64,000 nt of DNA, taken from Acrocarpospora macrocephala. Its GTDB lineage: Bacteria; Actinomycetota; Actinomycetes; Streptosporangiales; Streptosporangiaceae. Of this stretch, positions 16,601-25,745 are shown in pieces. The stretch's first letter is position 1; every line of letters starts with the position of its first letter. Made by a program: the position numbers and the translations under genes. A model generated the notes under the pieces. The model searched no databases and was not told the origin of the DNA. It saw nothing but the letters and a program-made list of their open reading frames with translations. The stretch is from NCBI RefSeq assembly GCF_009687865.1, contig NZ_BLAE01000044.1, forward strand, positions 1 to 64,000, in the 5' to 3' direction.

Positions 16601-19600
16601 TGCGAGGTCTTCCGGCTGAGGTCGTCATAGCCGTTGGAGACCTTCTTGCCGTTGCCGTCGATCGACCACAGCAGCCGTCCGGCCACGTCGTAGGCCTGCT
16701 CGGACGAGCCCGCGTCAGGATCCTGGGCGGTAAGCCGCCGCCCAGCCAGGTCATACGTAAATGTCCGGACATTCCCGTTGGCGTCGGTGTGCTTAACGAG
16801 ATTGCCGTTGAGGTCGTACTCATATGTCGTGTCGTAGTGAGTCGGACCGCCCTCGGGAACCTGGATGGTGAGGACCTTCCAGTCGCTCCAGGCCGACGTG
16901 CCGTTAACGGCGACCGCGCGGGCCCGCCAGCGGACCTTCCAGCCGTCGGACAGCTCCCCGGCGGGGACGGTGATCGACGCCAGCGTCCCGGACAGCACAT
17001 CGTCCACGCCGCCCGCCCAGATCTGGCCGGTGCCCTGGCCAGGGACGGACAGGTCGTGCTCGACCTCGAACTCGGCACGCAGCGTGCCGCCCGCAGGTCC
17101 GGTGACCCGGGCATCCAAGGCCGGGGTGAGCGAAGGCGTGATGCTTCCTCCGCTACCGGACGGAGTGACTCCTAACTGGTCGACCGTGGGCGCGGGCAGC
17201 TCAACTGTGAAGGTCTGCCAATCCGACCAGGGCGACGTCGAACCTGTCGCGACCGCGCGAGCCCGCCACCGCACTGTCATGCCGTCTGACAGCTCGCCGC
17301 CGGGAACGGTGACGGCCGCGTCTGAACCGCTGGCGACATTGTCGACCGAACCCGCCCAGATCTGGGCGCCTTCGTGTTCAAGTTCGAACTCGCCGCGCAA
17401 GTCACCGCCGACCGGGTCGGTGAGGGTGGCGTGCAGGGCGGGCCTGAGCGAGGTCGTGATCACATCGTCGTCGACCGTGTGCGACGGCGTGACCTGAAGT
17501 CCCATGACCGTCGCCTTCGGCACCGCGACGCTGAACTCGTGCCAGTCCGACCAGGCCGAGGTCGCTGCGGAGGCAACCGCGCGGACTCGCCAGCGCGCCG
17601 TCTCCCCATCGGAAAGCTTCCCGGCCGGTACGGCTACCGCAGCGTCCGACCCAGAGGCGACATTGTCGATGGAACCGGCCCAGATCTGCGCGCCCTCGCG
17701 TTCAAGCTCGAACTCGCCGCGCAACGTCCCGCCGTTGGGATCGGTTACGGTCGCATGCAACGTCGGCGTGACCGAGAAGGCCACGGTCGCGCCTTCGACC
17801 GTCTCTGCCGGGGTGACCTGGAACTGGCTCAGGATCGGATCGGTGACATCGACCGACAAAGACTGCCAGTCCGACCACGCGGAGGAGGTCGCCCCGGCCA
17901 GCACGCGGGCTCGCCAGCGGACCTTGTACCCATCGGCCAGCTTCCCGGCCGGGACGGCCAGCGACGCCGAGGTACCGGAGGGCACATTGTCGACCGCGCC
18001 CGCCCAGATCTGCCCGCTCCCCTGCGAGGGCACCGCCGGATCATGCTCGACCTCGTACTCCGCGCGCAGGTTCCCACTCGCCGGGTCGAACACGCGCCCG
18101 ATCAGCGACGGCGTCGCCGAGGAGGTGACCGTCACCCCCTCGACCACGCTGGACGGGCTGACCTGCAACAGATCGATGCCGAGGTTGCCGCCCGAGGGGA
18201 GGGCGACAGTCAGGTTCTGCCACTCCGACCACGCCGACGCCACCGAGGTCGCCACGGTCACCGCGCGGGCACGCCAGCGGACCTTCCACCCGTTGGTCAG
18301 CTCCCCAGCCGGTACGGCTACCGCCGCCACCTGCCCCGACGCCACATCCGGCGACGAGCCAGCCCAAATCTGGCCGCTGCCCTGCTCACCGGACACCTCC
18401 GGATCGTGCTCGATCTCGAACTCGGCCTTCACCTGACCGGCGGCCGGTTCCGACACCGTGCCGCGCAGGCTCGGCGTCAGCGTCGGCGTGACCGTGTCCT
18501 CGCCCACCTGCGCGGACGGAACCGTCTGCAACTGGGCAATGCTCGGCTTGGGCACATCGACGGTGAAGGCATGCCAGCCCGACCAGGCCGAGGCCGACTC
18601 CCCGACCGGATTCACCGCCCGGACCCGCCAGCGGGTCCGCCAGCCGTCCATCAGCTCCCCGGCCGGAACCGTGACCGACACCTGCGTGCCCGACGCCGCG
18701 CCGGGCACGTTGCCGGCCCAGATCTGCCCGGTGCCCTGGCTTTCGGGGGCGTTCGGGTCGTGGTCGACCTCGAACTCGGCCCGCAACGCCTGCCCGGCCG
18801 GGTCGGTGACGGTGGCCGATAGCTGCGGCGTCACCGTCGAGGTGACCGTCACGCCTTCCACCTGCTGGGACGGCGTCAACTGGGGCCCGGTCACACTCGG
18901 CTTCGGCACATCCACGGTGAAGCTCTGCCAGGACGTCCAGGCCGAGACCGTGTCGCCGCGCACCGCGCGGGCCCGCCAGCGCACACCCCAGTTGTCCCCG
19001 AGCGTTCCGGCGGGGATGGCCAGGGAGGCGGTGCTGCCGGAGGCGATGTTGTTCTGGCTGCCGGCCCAGATGGTGCCGGTTCCGTGCTCGGTGTCGGCCG
19101 GGTCGTGCTCGACCTGGAACTCTGCCTTCACCGGCTGGCCGCCCGGTTCGGCGACCCGGGCCGAGAAGGTCGGGGTCAGCGAGGTCACCTTCGCCACCCC
19201 GCCCGTGGTCGAGGACGGGGTGACCTGCGGCTGATCGGCGGTCGGCGTACGGTCCGGGGCTGGGCTTCCGGCGGCCAGGGCGGCGATCTCGGTGGGGGTC
19301 AGGACCTTCTGGTAGACACGGATGTCGTCCAGCTTGCCGTTGAACACCGCGCCCAGCGTCATCGTCCCGTTGGCGTTCCAGGTGAGAGGGACGGTGTTGG
19401 TGCCGATCTGCTGCCCGTTCAGGTACAGGTAGACCCGCCCGGCCGTCCGATCATAGACGCCGGTCAGGTGGAACCAGCGCTTGAGCGGCACCGTCCCCGC
19501 CCACACCCCGTACCCGATCGCGCCCGAGGTGTCATTGTTGTAGATCACGAACTCGAGCTGCTTGTTCGGCGGGTTCACCCCCAGGTAGAAGGCCGGCTTG

Positions 19601-22600
19601 ACGCTGCCCATCTGCCGGAACACCTCATACCAGTTGCTGTCGTCCTCCAGGTTCAGCCAGGCCGATACCGTGAAGGACTGGTCGGTGCGCATCACCGGAC
19701 CCGTGGTGGCCGCCGAGTTGGGGTTGCCGGTGGCCGTCATCGCCCCACCCAGGACGCCCGGCGTCCACGACGCGGTCCCGCCCAAGGTGGCGGAGCGGCC
19801 CGCGCCGGTCGCGTCGCCCGCGACCGTGCCGGAGGTCTCGTCCAGCTTCCAGTGCACCACCGGGCTGCTAACCGGAGCGGGCGCCGCCGCCGGGTTCACC
19901 CGCAAGCTCTGCCAAGCCGTCCACTCCGAGGAGGTGGACTGTCCGGGATTGACCGCACGGGCCCGCCAGCGCACCAGCCAGCCCGCCTGAAGCTTGACCG
20001 GGGCCACCGTCAGAGCCGCCACCGCGCCGGTCGCGACCCCCGTCACCGAACCGGCCCAAATCTGACCGGAGCCCTGGGCGGGAACGGACGGGTCGTGCTC
20101 GACCTCGAACTCACCGGTCAGCGGACCGCCCGTCCCGTCGGAGACGGTCACCGCCAGCTGCGGCGTCAGCGAGGTGGCCGTCACCTGCCCGGCGACGGTC
20201 GTGACCGGCAGCACTGCCGGCGAGGCGAGCGCCACCGACGGAGCCGAGCCGACCGCGTAGGTGACACTCAGGCTCGGCTTGACCGCGCCTTCATTGGAGT
20301 CGAAACCCCGGTCGTAGTACGGCCTCCCGGAGACGGTCTCGTCCACCCCGCGCAGCATCAGCCCATTGTTGGCCGTCCCCGACGCCCACGCCTGGGCGAA
20401 CGCGGTGGCGTTCCAGCTCATGAGCCCCGGCGTGGGACAGGTGGCGAAATCCCGGGCGATCTGCTCCCCGGCCGTGGTCGTGGCCGGCTTGTTGGCCCAG
20501 GTGATCGTGCCCGGATTCCAGGCGGCGGTGATCCGCTGCACTCGAATCCCCGAAGCGGAGTCCCCGCATCCGTCCGACGCCTTGCGCTGCAACGTCAACG
20601 TCGCCGACGATACGTTCGCCCCGGCGATCGCGGCGGTGTTGAACATCAGATACGCCCGCTCCACCCCCAGGCTGCCGACGTTGTTGTAGGTGCCCACCCA
20701 CAACCAGTCGCCGGCCTGCTGCCCCGCACCGTCCACGCCGTAACTGGAGATCCACGTGTCCGACACCACCGGCAACGTCGTGGTCGGGTCCACCGTCACC
20801 GGATACCGGGTGGCGGGGTCGGCCAGGAACGCCGCATCCGGGCGAAGCACCAGCACCTGCCGGCCGTTCTCCTCCACCACCCGGGTATCGATCTTCCCGA
20901 CCTTGCCGCGGCGCCCGCCCGCGACGGAGGCGTCCCACATCACCGGCTTCGGCGCCGACGCCGCAGTCTTCCCCGCCGCGTCGACCAACGCCAGCCCAGC
21001 CTCACTCGCCCGCAGATTCAGACCCTCCGCCTGAACCGGCAGCCGATACTCCACCCCGGCGGCAGGCCGCGTCCGCAACACCACATCGTGCCGGAACCCC
21101 GCAGACAGCGCCGTCACCACCAGATCCGCGCCCGGACCCGCCGCATCCACATACGTCGCGACATTCCCCTTGACCTGCGGCTTCGGCAGCACACCCGGCC
21201 ACTCCAGCGCGAACACCGACTTATCCGGACGCGTCATCCGCGCGAACACCCCGGCCCCGCCCGCGGAGAACTCCACCTCGGCCAGCGCGGCCTTCGGCTT
21301 CAACACCCCACCAGCGGCCACCAGCGTGGTGTCCACCGCAACCCACGCGTTCCCCTGCCGCACCCGCACCGGCCCAGCGGACAACTCCGTGGTGAACGTC
21401 TTGCCATCCGCGTTCGCATACGTCAGCGACGACTCCGTGGTCGCCCCCTCGGCCAGCACCCGCTTACCCTGCTTGACCGCGGCCTGCGAAGCCGCCCGCA
21501 TCGCCTCAACGCCTACCGCCGGATCAGCGACCGCCGCGGCAGCCGCTTCGCTCCCAGCCGGACCCGAACTGTCCGCCGACTTTTCCGCCGAACCCGACTT
21601 GTCCGGGGAGAGTCCCGGGCCCTGCACAGCGGCGGCCTGGCCGTCGGCGTTCAGCCACTCCTCGATCTTGGTGACCTGGTCGTCGACATCGGTGTGGTAG
21701 ACGGTCTTCCCGCCCAGCGGCGGAACCACCTCATACACATCCGCGCCCAGATAGTTCGTCGTCGTCCGCCGCAACTCCGACGAACCCGACATGTCCACCG
21801 CCGCGACCGTGCGCCCGACCCCGTCATAGATCGGCTTCGACCACTGCGGAAGCGACGTCAACGCCGGATTCAGCAGCCCTGTCCCCGGATCCGCAGAGTT
21901 GTACGCCGGTCCCGAACTCGCCGCGACATTCCCCCGCGCGTCATACGTGGTCACCGACACAATCCGGCCGCCCGACGGGGACTCGGTCTGCGACTCGCGC
22001 TGGCGGCCGAGCCCATCCTGGAAGCTGTGCGAGACCGACCAGGTCGGCTGCCCGCCGATCACCGTGAGCAGCTTCTCGGACGTGGTGCGGGCGGGTGTTG
22101 TACCAGTGAGCTGGTAGCTGAACTTCGCCGCCGGAATCGTCCCGGTCCGCGGCTGCGCCGGTGTCCAGACCGTCGTGGTACGGCCCAAGGCGTCATAGTC
22201 GATGTTCGTGTCCCGGCCGCTGGTGTCGCGGACGCCGATCGTGCCGCCGTGCAGCGGGCTCTTCCACGTGGTCGCCGTGTGGCCCAGCGTGTTGGTGGTC
22301 GTGATGCCGTTGACCGGCCAGTTCGTCGGCGGGTTGTAGGTCAGCGTGGTCGTCTTGCCGAGCGCGTCGGTGGTGACCAGCGAACGGCCGTACTTGTCAT
22401 AGGTGGTCTTGGCGGTGGCCACGGTGTTAGCGTCCGTCCACGAGCGCGACTCGGTGATGTTGCCGTCCGAGGGCGTGTTCGTGGCCGGGTCGCTGCCGCT
22501 GTCGTACAACGTGACCTGGCGCGACAGCAGGGTGCCTGTGCAGTCCGCGCCCACGCGCTTCTCCTGCACGGACGGGAAGTCGATCATCCACTGGGTGGTG

Positions 22601-25377
22601 TTCCTGGCGTACGTCGTGGTGCTGCACGTGTCGTCATCGGCGTCGCCCAGATCTCCCCGGTCGACGAATTTGGTGACCAGACCGGTGGTGTTGTCATAGG
22701 TCGTCGCTGAGGCGGAGCGCCGGAACGAGCCGTCTGCGGTCACCTCGCGGGACTCTTCAGTGCTGGGCTTGACGATGATCGGGTCGTAGATGCCGGGGCC
22801 GTTGGCGGTGACATGCTGCCAGTACGTCGTACGGCTGGACGTGACTTCCTGCATGCCGCGTTGCGCGGGCGGCGTCCCCAGCGGGTCGGGCGTGGTGAAC
22901 CGCCAGGAGCGGGACTCCAGCGTCTGGCCGGAGAGCGTGCGCTGGTCGTTGACGGTGTTGCCGTCGAAGTCGGTCAGCGTGACCTGCTTCTTCGTGCCGT
23001 CGGCGTAGACGTCGTCGTACAGGCCGCGGAAGAAGGCGGTGCTGGTGACCGAGAAACCCTCGGGGTCGGTGCCGGTGCCCTTGATGGTGCGCACCAGGCC
23101 ATAGCCGCGGAAGTCACCCCAGGAGAGGTTGTCCGGGCGGGTATTGTAGTTGATCTCCTTCGCCCAGGCGGGGGTGCCGACGTACTCGTAGTTGGTGACC
23201 ATGTCGGGCGAGCCGCCGACCAGGTCCTGCTCGGTCACCTTGGTGACCAGGTGTTTGCGGTAGACGGCGAAGCTGGGGCGGCTGAACATGTCGCGGCCGT
23301 CGAAGACCGGATAGCAGTCGCTGGTGTTGCGATCCCACGCGATGCGGGTGGCCTGGTAGCCGGTGACGCACGGGTTCAGGTGCGCGTACGTCACCCGGAC
23401 CTGGGCGCCGAAACCATTGCCGATGATGCCGATACGCGGCCATCGCACCGTGTCGTTGAACTCGCCGTCCGGCATGCGGCCCACGTCCACGCGGTTGGAC
23501 AGCATCACCGCGCCGAAAGTCTGCGCGGGCATGCTGATCGCGTTGGCGTCATCCCCGATCAGGCCCCTGGTCTTGATCTCGTCCAGCCACAGGACGGGGG
23601 TGGGCGAGTCGCCCTCGCTGTAGACGTACTTGTGGGTCAGGCTGGTCTCGGCGATGTTCTCCCAGTCGCCGGCCGCGGCGTTCCAGGTGTACGAGACGGC
23701 GCTGGACAGCCGCGCAGAGATGAAGAACGTCGGCGAGGAAGTCGGGAAAGAGCAGGTCACCGGGCCGCCGCCAGGCGCGGGCGAGCAGGTCAAGTCGTCC
23801 GGAATGTCGGAGTCCAGGCCCAGGGCACGGCTGGTGGAGTTGAAGACGACCTTGGAAATGTGGCGGCTGCCGGGCACCTGCGTGTTGGTGCCCCACTCGA
23901 CGCGGTCGAGGTAACCGCCCCGGTCGTAGAGCAGGTTGAGCAGGCCGTGGGTGTAGTTGTTCTGCTCCTTGGTCCAGAAGTAGTCGGTGACGTTCTCGCG
24001 CGGGTCGATGGCCTGGTCGAGGTTCCAGCGCCAGATGCCGGAGCAGGTGTTGGCATACTGGCCGGAGGTGTTGTAGCTGCTCCGGCAGGGTTCGCCCGCG
24101 TCATCGCCCACGAACGGGACCCGCCACAGCGAGTCGGCGCGATAGCCGAGCCGGTAGACCAGGCCGACCTGTGTGGTGATCTTCCAGTACTCGGCGCCCT
24201 GGTCACCGCCGGTGAGCAGCTCGATCTTCCAGCCGAAGTCCTGCTCGGTCTTGTATCCGGCGCTGGTCTTGACCAGGCGGCTGGCCTGCCCGCCGAGGTT
24301 GATGAACAGGTCGGAGGCGGTGGCGTCGTTGGTGGCCGGGTCGCCGTCGTTCTCCTCCGGAGACTCCCAGCACAAGTCGCCCCAGCCGCTCTGGTTGGGG
24401 TTCTTGCCCGCGGCCGCGTCGGAGCTGCACGAGCGGTAGCGGCGCTCGACGTAGCCAACCGCCATATCCCAGCCTTCACCGACCCAGGACGCCTGGTTGT
24501 TGGTGACCTTGGTCAAGCCGTCGGCGCGGGAGGAGTCGTAGCGCAGGCCCAGGCCGAGGCCGCCGCCCGCGATCGAGGGCGGACTGCCGATCGGCACGCT
24601 GTAGGAGAAGCTTCCCGAGGTCAGACCCACATTCCAGGTCGACTGCGGGCGCAGGTCGGTGGCGGTGAAGTTACCGGCAGTGGGGCCTGCCGCGGCAGCC
24701 GCGAGCGTAAGCAGCGTCCCGGCCGAGGCGGCGTCGGTGTCCAAAGTGATCGTGCCTGCTTTGACGTCGTTGACCGCGGGGACCTCCTCGCCGTCGCGGT
24801 CGCAGCTCGCTGCGGCGGCGAGGGCGCAGGCCGGCATCCTGATCACCCGGAGCCGGTCCGCCCAACCACCGCCGTGCGCGTACCGGAAAGCCGAATAGTC
24901 CAGCTTGACCTGGGTGCGCGCTGGTTGGTCACCGCCGTCCACGCGGGCGATCCGGACGGCGAGACCGGTGCCGCCGAGCTTCTTCACGCTGTCTTGAGGC
25001 AGCGTCTCGACACTGACCCGGGCCGCCTCGCCGCCGGGACCGGCGCCGCCCGCGTTGCCCGTGGCCTTGGCGAGCCGGACGGGGAGGTCACCGACCTGGA
25101 CGGACTTATCCGCGAGGGTGGCCTCGGCCTTGCCCGCCGAAGGCCAGACCGGGCGTTTCGCCTTCGGCGTGTCGGCACGATCCTCGGCGCCCTTGGCCGG
25201 AACCTCGGGCTTCAACTCCCGGCCTTCGATGGGCTCCGGCTCGGGCGTGTCCATGACCGCGGCGGAGGCGGCGGGGATGAGCAGATCGTCGGGGACTCCA
25301 ACCCCGGAGACCAGCACTGCCGCCGACAGCGTCACGACAATCGTCCTGATCCGAGCACGCCGAAACACAGCGCCCAC
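13672..25377 (-). CDS. Giant secreted RHS/YD-repeat polymorphic toxin with HINT domain and deaminase tip
   Basis: About 3901 residues from the GTG at 25377, chosen because GGAGG lies 8 bases upstream and a signal peptide follows (RRARIRTIVVTLSAAVLVSG). Order of parts: an RHS N-terminal region and YD-repeat shell to about 1245. An inserted module follows at about 1245-2845, with a DNRLRE-type carbohydrate-binding-like domain (about 1540-1705), one FN3-like IWAG repeat, a LamG jelly roll (about 1840-2040) and seven more IWAG repeats. The shell then resumes (YDTTYEYDLNGNLV), with the core GARYYDPTIAKFISTDPLLD at about 3370. A glycine/alanine-rich hydrophobic region precedes a HINT domain (Cys3595 to the VHNC junction at 3777). 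The C-terminal 125 residues carry C-A-E (Cys3840, Glu3842) and C-M-V-C (3873-3876), the zinc and catalytic motifs of the cytidine-deaminase superfamily. By analogy with polymorphic toxins, the shell encloses the toxin, HINT releases it, and the deaminase attacks nucleic acid or nucleotides of a rival. Confidence 0.88.
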   Translation of the reverse strand: MGAVFRRARIRTIVVTLSAAVLVSGVGVPDDLLIPAASAAVMDTPEPEPIEGRELKPEVPAKGAEDRADTPKAKRPVWPSAGKAEATLADKSVQVGDLPVRLAKATGNAGGAGPGGEAARVSVETLPQDSVKKLGGTGLAVRIARVDGGDQPARTQVKLDYSAFRYAHGGGWADRLRVIRMPACALAAAASCDRDGEEVPAVNDVKAGTITLDTDAASAGTLLTLAAAAAGPTAGNFTATDLRPQSTWNVGLTSGSFSYSVPIGSPPSIAGGGLGLGLRYDSSRADGLTKVTNNQASWVGEGWDMAVGYVERRYRSCSSDAAAGKNPNQSGWGDLCWESPEENDGDPATNDATASDLFINLGGQASRLVKTSAGYKTEQDFGWKIELLTGGDQGAEYWKITTQVGLVYRLGYRADSLWRVPFVGDDAGEPCRSSYNTSGQYANTCSGIWRWNLDQAIDPRENVTDYFWTKEQNNYTHGLLNLLYDRGGYLDRVEWGTNTQVPGSRHISKVVFNSTSRALGLDSDIPDDLTCSPAPGGGPVTCSFPTSSPTFFISARLSSAVSYTWNAAAGDWENIAETSLTHKYVYSEGDSPTPVLWLDEIKTRGLIGDDANAISMPAQTFGAVMLSNRVDVGRMPDGEFNDTVRWPRIGIIGNGFGAQVRVTYAHLNPCVTGYQATRIAWDRNTSDCYPVFDGRDMFSRPSFAVYRKHLVTKVTEQDLVGGSPDMVTNYEYVGTPAWAKEINYNTRPDNLSWGDFRGYGLVRTIKGTGTDPEGFSVTSTAFFRGLYDDVYADGTKKQVTLTDFDGNTVNDQRTLSGQTLESRSWRFTTPDPLGTPPAQRGMQEVTSSRTTYWQHVTANGPGIYDPIIVKPSTEESREVTADGSFRRSASATTYDNTTGLVTKFVDRGDLGDADDDTCSTTTYARNTTQWMIDFPSVQEKRVGADCTGTLLSRQVTLYDSGSDPATNTPSDGNITESRSWTDANTVATAKTTYDKYGRSLVTTDALGKTTTLTYNPPTNWPVNGITTTNTLGHTATTWKSPLHGGTIGVRDTSGRDTNIDYDALGRTTTVWTPAQPRTGTIPAAKFSYQLTGTTPARTTSEKLLTVIGGQPTWSVSHSFQDGLGRQRESQTESPSGGRIVSVTTYDARGNVAASSGPAYNSADPGTGLLNPALTSLPQWSKPIYDGVGRTVAAVDMSGSSELRRTTTNYLGADVYEVVPPLGGKTVYHTDVDDQVTKIEEWLNADGQAAAVQGPGLSPDKSGSAEKSADSSGPAGSEAAAAAVADPAVGVEAMRAASQAAVKQGKRVLAEGATTESSLTYANADGKTFTTELSAGPVRVRQGNAWVAVDTTLVAAGGVLKPKAALAEVEFSAGGAGVFARMTRPDKSVFALEWPGVLPKPQVKGNVATYVDAAGPGADLVVTALSAGFRHDVVLRTRPAAGVEYRLPVQAEGLNLRASEAGLALVDAAGKTAASAPKPVMWDASVAGGRRGKVGKIDTRVVEENGRQVLVLRPDAAFLADPATRYPVTVDPTTTLPVVSDTWISSYGVDGAGQQAGDWLWVGTYNNVGSLGVERAYLMFNTAAIAGANVSSATLTLQRKASDGCGDSASGIRVQRITAAWNPGTITWANKPATTTAGEQIARDFATCPTPGLMSWNATAFAQAWASGTANNGLMLRGVDETVSGRPYYDRGFDSNEGAVKPSLSVTYAVGSAPSVALASPAVLPVTTVAGQVTATSLTPQLAVTVSDGTGGPLTGEFEVEHDPSVPAQGSGQIWAGSVTGVATGAVAALTVAPVKLQAGWLVRWRARAVNPGQSTSSEWTAWQSLRVNPAAAPAPVSSPVVHWKLDETSGTVAGDATGAGRSATLGGTASWTPGVLGGAMTATGNPNSAATTGPVMRTDQSFTVSAWLNLEDDSNWYEVFRQMGSVKPAFYLGVNPPNKQLEFVIYNNDTSGAIGYGVWAGTVPLKRWFHLTGVYDRTAGRVYLYLNGQQIGTNTVPLTWNANGTMTLGAVFNGKLDDIRVYQKVLTPTEIAALAAGSPAPDRTPTADQPQVTPSSTTGGVAKVTSLTPTFSARVAEPGGQPVKAEFQVEHDPADTEHGTGTIWAGSQNNIASGSTASLAIPAGTLGDNWGVRWRARAVRGDTVSAWTSWQSFTVDVPKPSVTGPQLTPSQQVEGVTVTSTVTPQLSATVTDPAGQALRAEFEVDHDPNAPESQGTGQIWAGNVPGAASGTQVSVTVPAGELMDGWRTRWRVRAVNPVGESASAWSGWHAFTVDVPKPSIAQLQTVPSAQVGEDTVTPTLTPSLRGTVSEPAAGQVKAEFEIEHDPEVSGEQGSGQIWAGSSPDVASGQVAAVAVPAGELTNGWKVRWRARAVTVATSVASAWSEWQNLTVALPSGGNLGIDLLQVSPSSVVEGVTVTSSATPSLIGRVFDPASGNLRAEYEVEHDPAVPSQGSGQIWAGAVDNVPSGTSASLAVPAGKLADGYKVRWRARVLAGATSSAWSDWQSLSVDVTDPILSQFQVTPAETVEGATVAFSVTPTLHATVTDPNGGTLRGEFELEREGAQIWAGSIDNVASGSDAAVAVPAGKLSDGETARWRVRAVASAATSAWSDWHEFSVAVPKATVMGLQVTPSHTVDDDVITTSLRPALHATLTDPVGGDLRGEFELEHEGAQIWAGSVDNVASGSDAAVTVPGGELSDGMTVRWRARAVATGSTSPWSDWQTFTVELPAPTVDQLGVTPSGSGGSITPSLTPALDARVTGPAGGTLRAEFEVEHDLSVPGQGTGQIWAGGVDDVLSGTLASITVPAGELSDGWKVRWRARAVAVNGTSAWSDWKVLTIQVPEGGPTHYDTTYEYDLNGNLVKHTDANGNVRTFTYDLAGRRLTAQDPDAGSSEQAYDVAGRLLWSIDGNGKKVSNGYDDLSRKTSQWIGDVGTGTKVAEWVYDTLSPGQLTSATRWTGGQAYTTSVVGYDVMNRPTGSTLTIPASEGLLGGNYTFGTTYTAGGAVATTTLPSAGGLAAETLTSSYTDLGLPYGMTSDFGGGFTYVKSTAYTAIGQLFERSYGVNGQVKRTLAWDDTTGRITQVATTSRADTANPTVAQHDHYSYDISGEITRILDDTTDQAECFTYDDLHRLSSAWTTTASACSEGSADGQGVDPYAEAYSYDAIGNLSTRTHNGQIDTYHYPTSGPGSIRPDAVGSISHSQGGNDSYTYDAAGQLATRMAGGKAGTFTWNELGELTKATVDGKDTTMVYGLDGGRLLRRDPDGSTTLYLGSMEIQLSSSGLTGKRYYAGPDGALVAMRTSTQPGVRWMAAAMHGTAQLAIDDTTGAVNRERYLPFGQRRGADDLPFTDLGFLGKIEDESTGLTHIGARYYDPTIAKFISTDPLLDFRKPQWANPFSYAGNNPVGMSDPTGLYMDAGNAAANRTLGEDYDGSGKKITNKKVRAKKKAENRDYNKRQDKRRKDEQQRKIAPPKPKEEEKEEESIWGSIGGWIEDNASTIVSTVAGVAATAGCLALTAGAGSLGCMALGGAVAGWVGYTMDTPAEEQSLLGALGAMTIGAATSVVGGVLVSKAAGAIGRTIGKARSGTGGGRAGGSCPGNSFTPGTRVLMADGSTKPIENIRIGEKVLATDPETGQTASKPVTALIPGEGTKSLVRITITLSGQSGLLSGYTTPGARQDIVNPGTASAASALAGPEEGTTASVVATEGHPIWVPALREWIPAGQLQPRAWIRTSAGIHVQVTAITRWTSPHKSVHNLTIADLHTYYVLAGTTPVLVHNCGSGARDGAGLSEDGLLEAASGLRDEFAESASKLSNSKRPATVTAGYNVETGQYAAGGSFKGACAEMCVVSQLGGDASKIRFTSAVRPRTGDPVDVCMVCEVRYGRSSFVQRGTTFLSDFFARFY
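16860..20260 (-). repeat. Eight about 95-100-residue FN3-like repeats (IWAG repeats) in the RHS protein
   Basis: Eight copies of a beta-sandwich-like unit can be aligned on the pattern T-P-x-L-x-A-x-V/L, then F-E-V-E-H-D-P, Q-I-W-A-G, S-G, P-A-G-E-L-x-D-G-W/M and R-W-R-A-R-A-V. One copy precedes the LamG domain (about 19890-20260) and seven follow it (about 16860-19235). Copies six and seven are the most alike and have a shortened loop (EGAQIWAG), so they are probably a recent duplication. They look like a spacer stalk or adhesion array. Confidence 0.8.
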
Positions 25378-25470
25378 GCGGCACACCTCCACGAGCGTCG
25401 CGAGGTCTAGAGCACGCCTGAGCGCTCCCACCACCCCGTTACGGGATCTTCAACGGCCCCGCCCGGCAGT

Positions 25471-25499
25471 TGTACATCAGCGCTGTACTAACTAGTCAA
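25471..25499 (-). promoter_or_regulatory. Candidate promoter of the RHS toxin gene with a small inverted repeat
   Basis: On the minus strand TTGACT (25499-25494) is followed after 17 bases by TGTACA (25476-25471), a fair -35 with a weak -10, about 95 bases before the toxin start. Between and across these lies GTACA (25472-25476) with TGTAC (25484-25488), an inverted repeat around CAGCGCTG that could be a repressor site. Confidence 0.4.
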
Positions 25500-25636
25500 G
25501 AGCCAGCAAAGAAGAACACTTAGTAAACTTCTTCCTCCATGATCATTAATTGGTCGATATCCGTACATATTTCTGCAGGTAGAGGCTTCGAATGTCAGAA
25601 TTTGTCAGATATTTCAAACGATCACCAAACAAGATC

Positions 25637-25660
25637 GCAGTCAAGTCACCGCTTGACTGC
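25637..25660. promoter_or_regulatory. Inverted repeat upstream of the secreted protease-like gene
   Basis: Perfect 9-base arms GCAGTCAAG (25637-25645) and CTTGACTGC (25652-25660) with a 6-base spacer. Too short and unaccompanied by a T tract for a good terminator; an operator is more likely. It lies about 85 bases before the gene start and overlaps a possible -35 hexamer. Confidence 0.4.
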
Positions 25661-25745
25661 TGCCAGCACCGCGAGCGATGATCTCGATTCGATCGCTCAA
25701 TTCCGGACACGCGACACATTCCCGACAGGGCGTCGAAGGAGACCG

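Larger units (their letters stand above)
25378..25745. other. Divergent intergenic region between the RHS toxin and the secreted protease-like gene
   Basis: 368 bases without a gene, less GC-rich than its surroundings. It carries a candidate minus-strand promoter at 25471-25499 and an inverted repeat at 25637-25660. A possible plus-strand -35 TTGACT overlaps the right arm of that repeat, followed about 18 bases later by GATGAT. A run of start-like codons around 25539 opens the frame into the protease gene, but the signal peptide and ribosome site place the real start at 25746. Confidence 0.5.

Noticed and set aside
19084-25410. Very long plus-strand open frames (1208 and 865 codons) opposite the RHS gene
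   Set aside because: They are low-complexity Arg/Gly/Val translations caused by strong third-position GC of the minus-strand RHS gene. The minus strand has recognisable domains throughout and a signal peptide.
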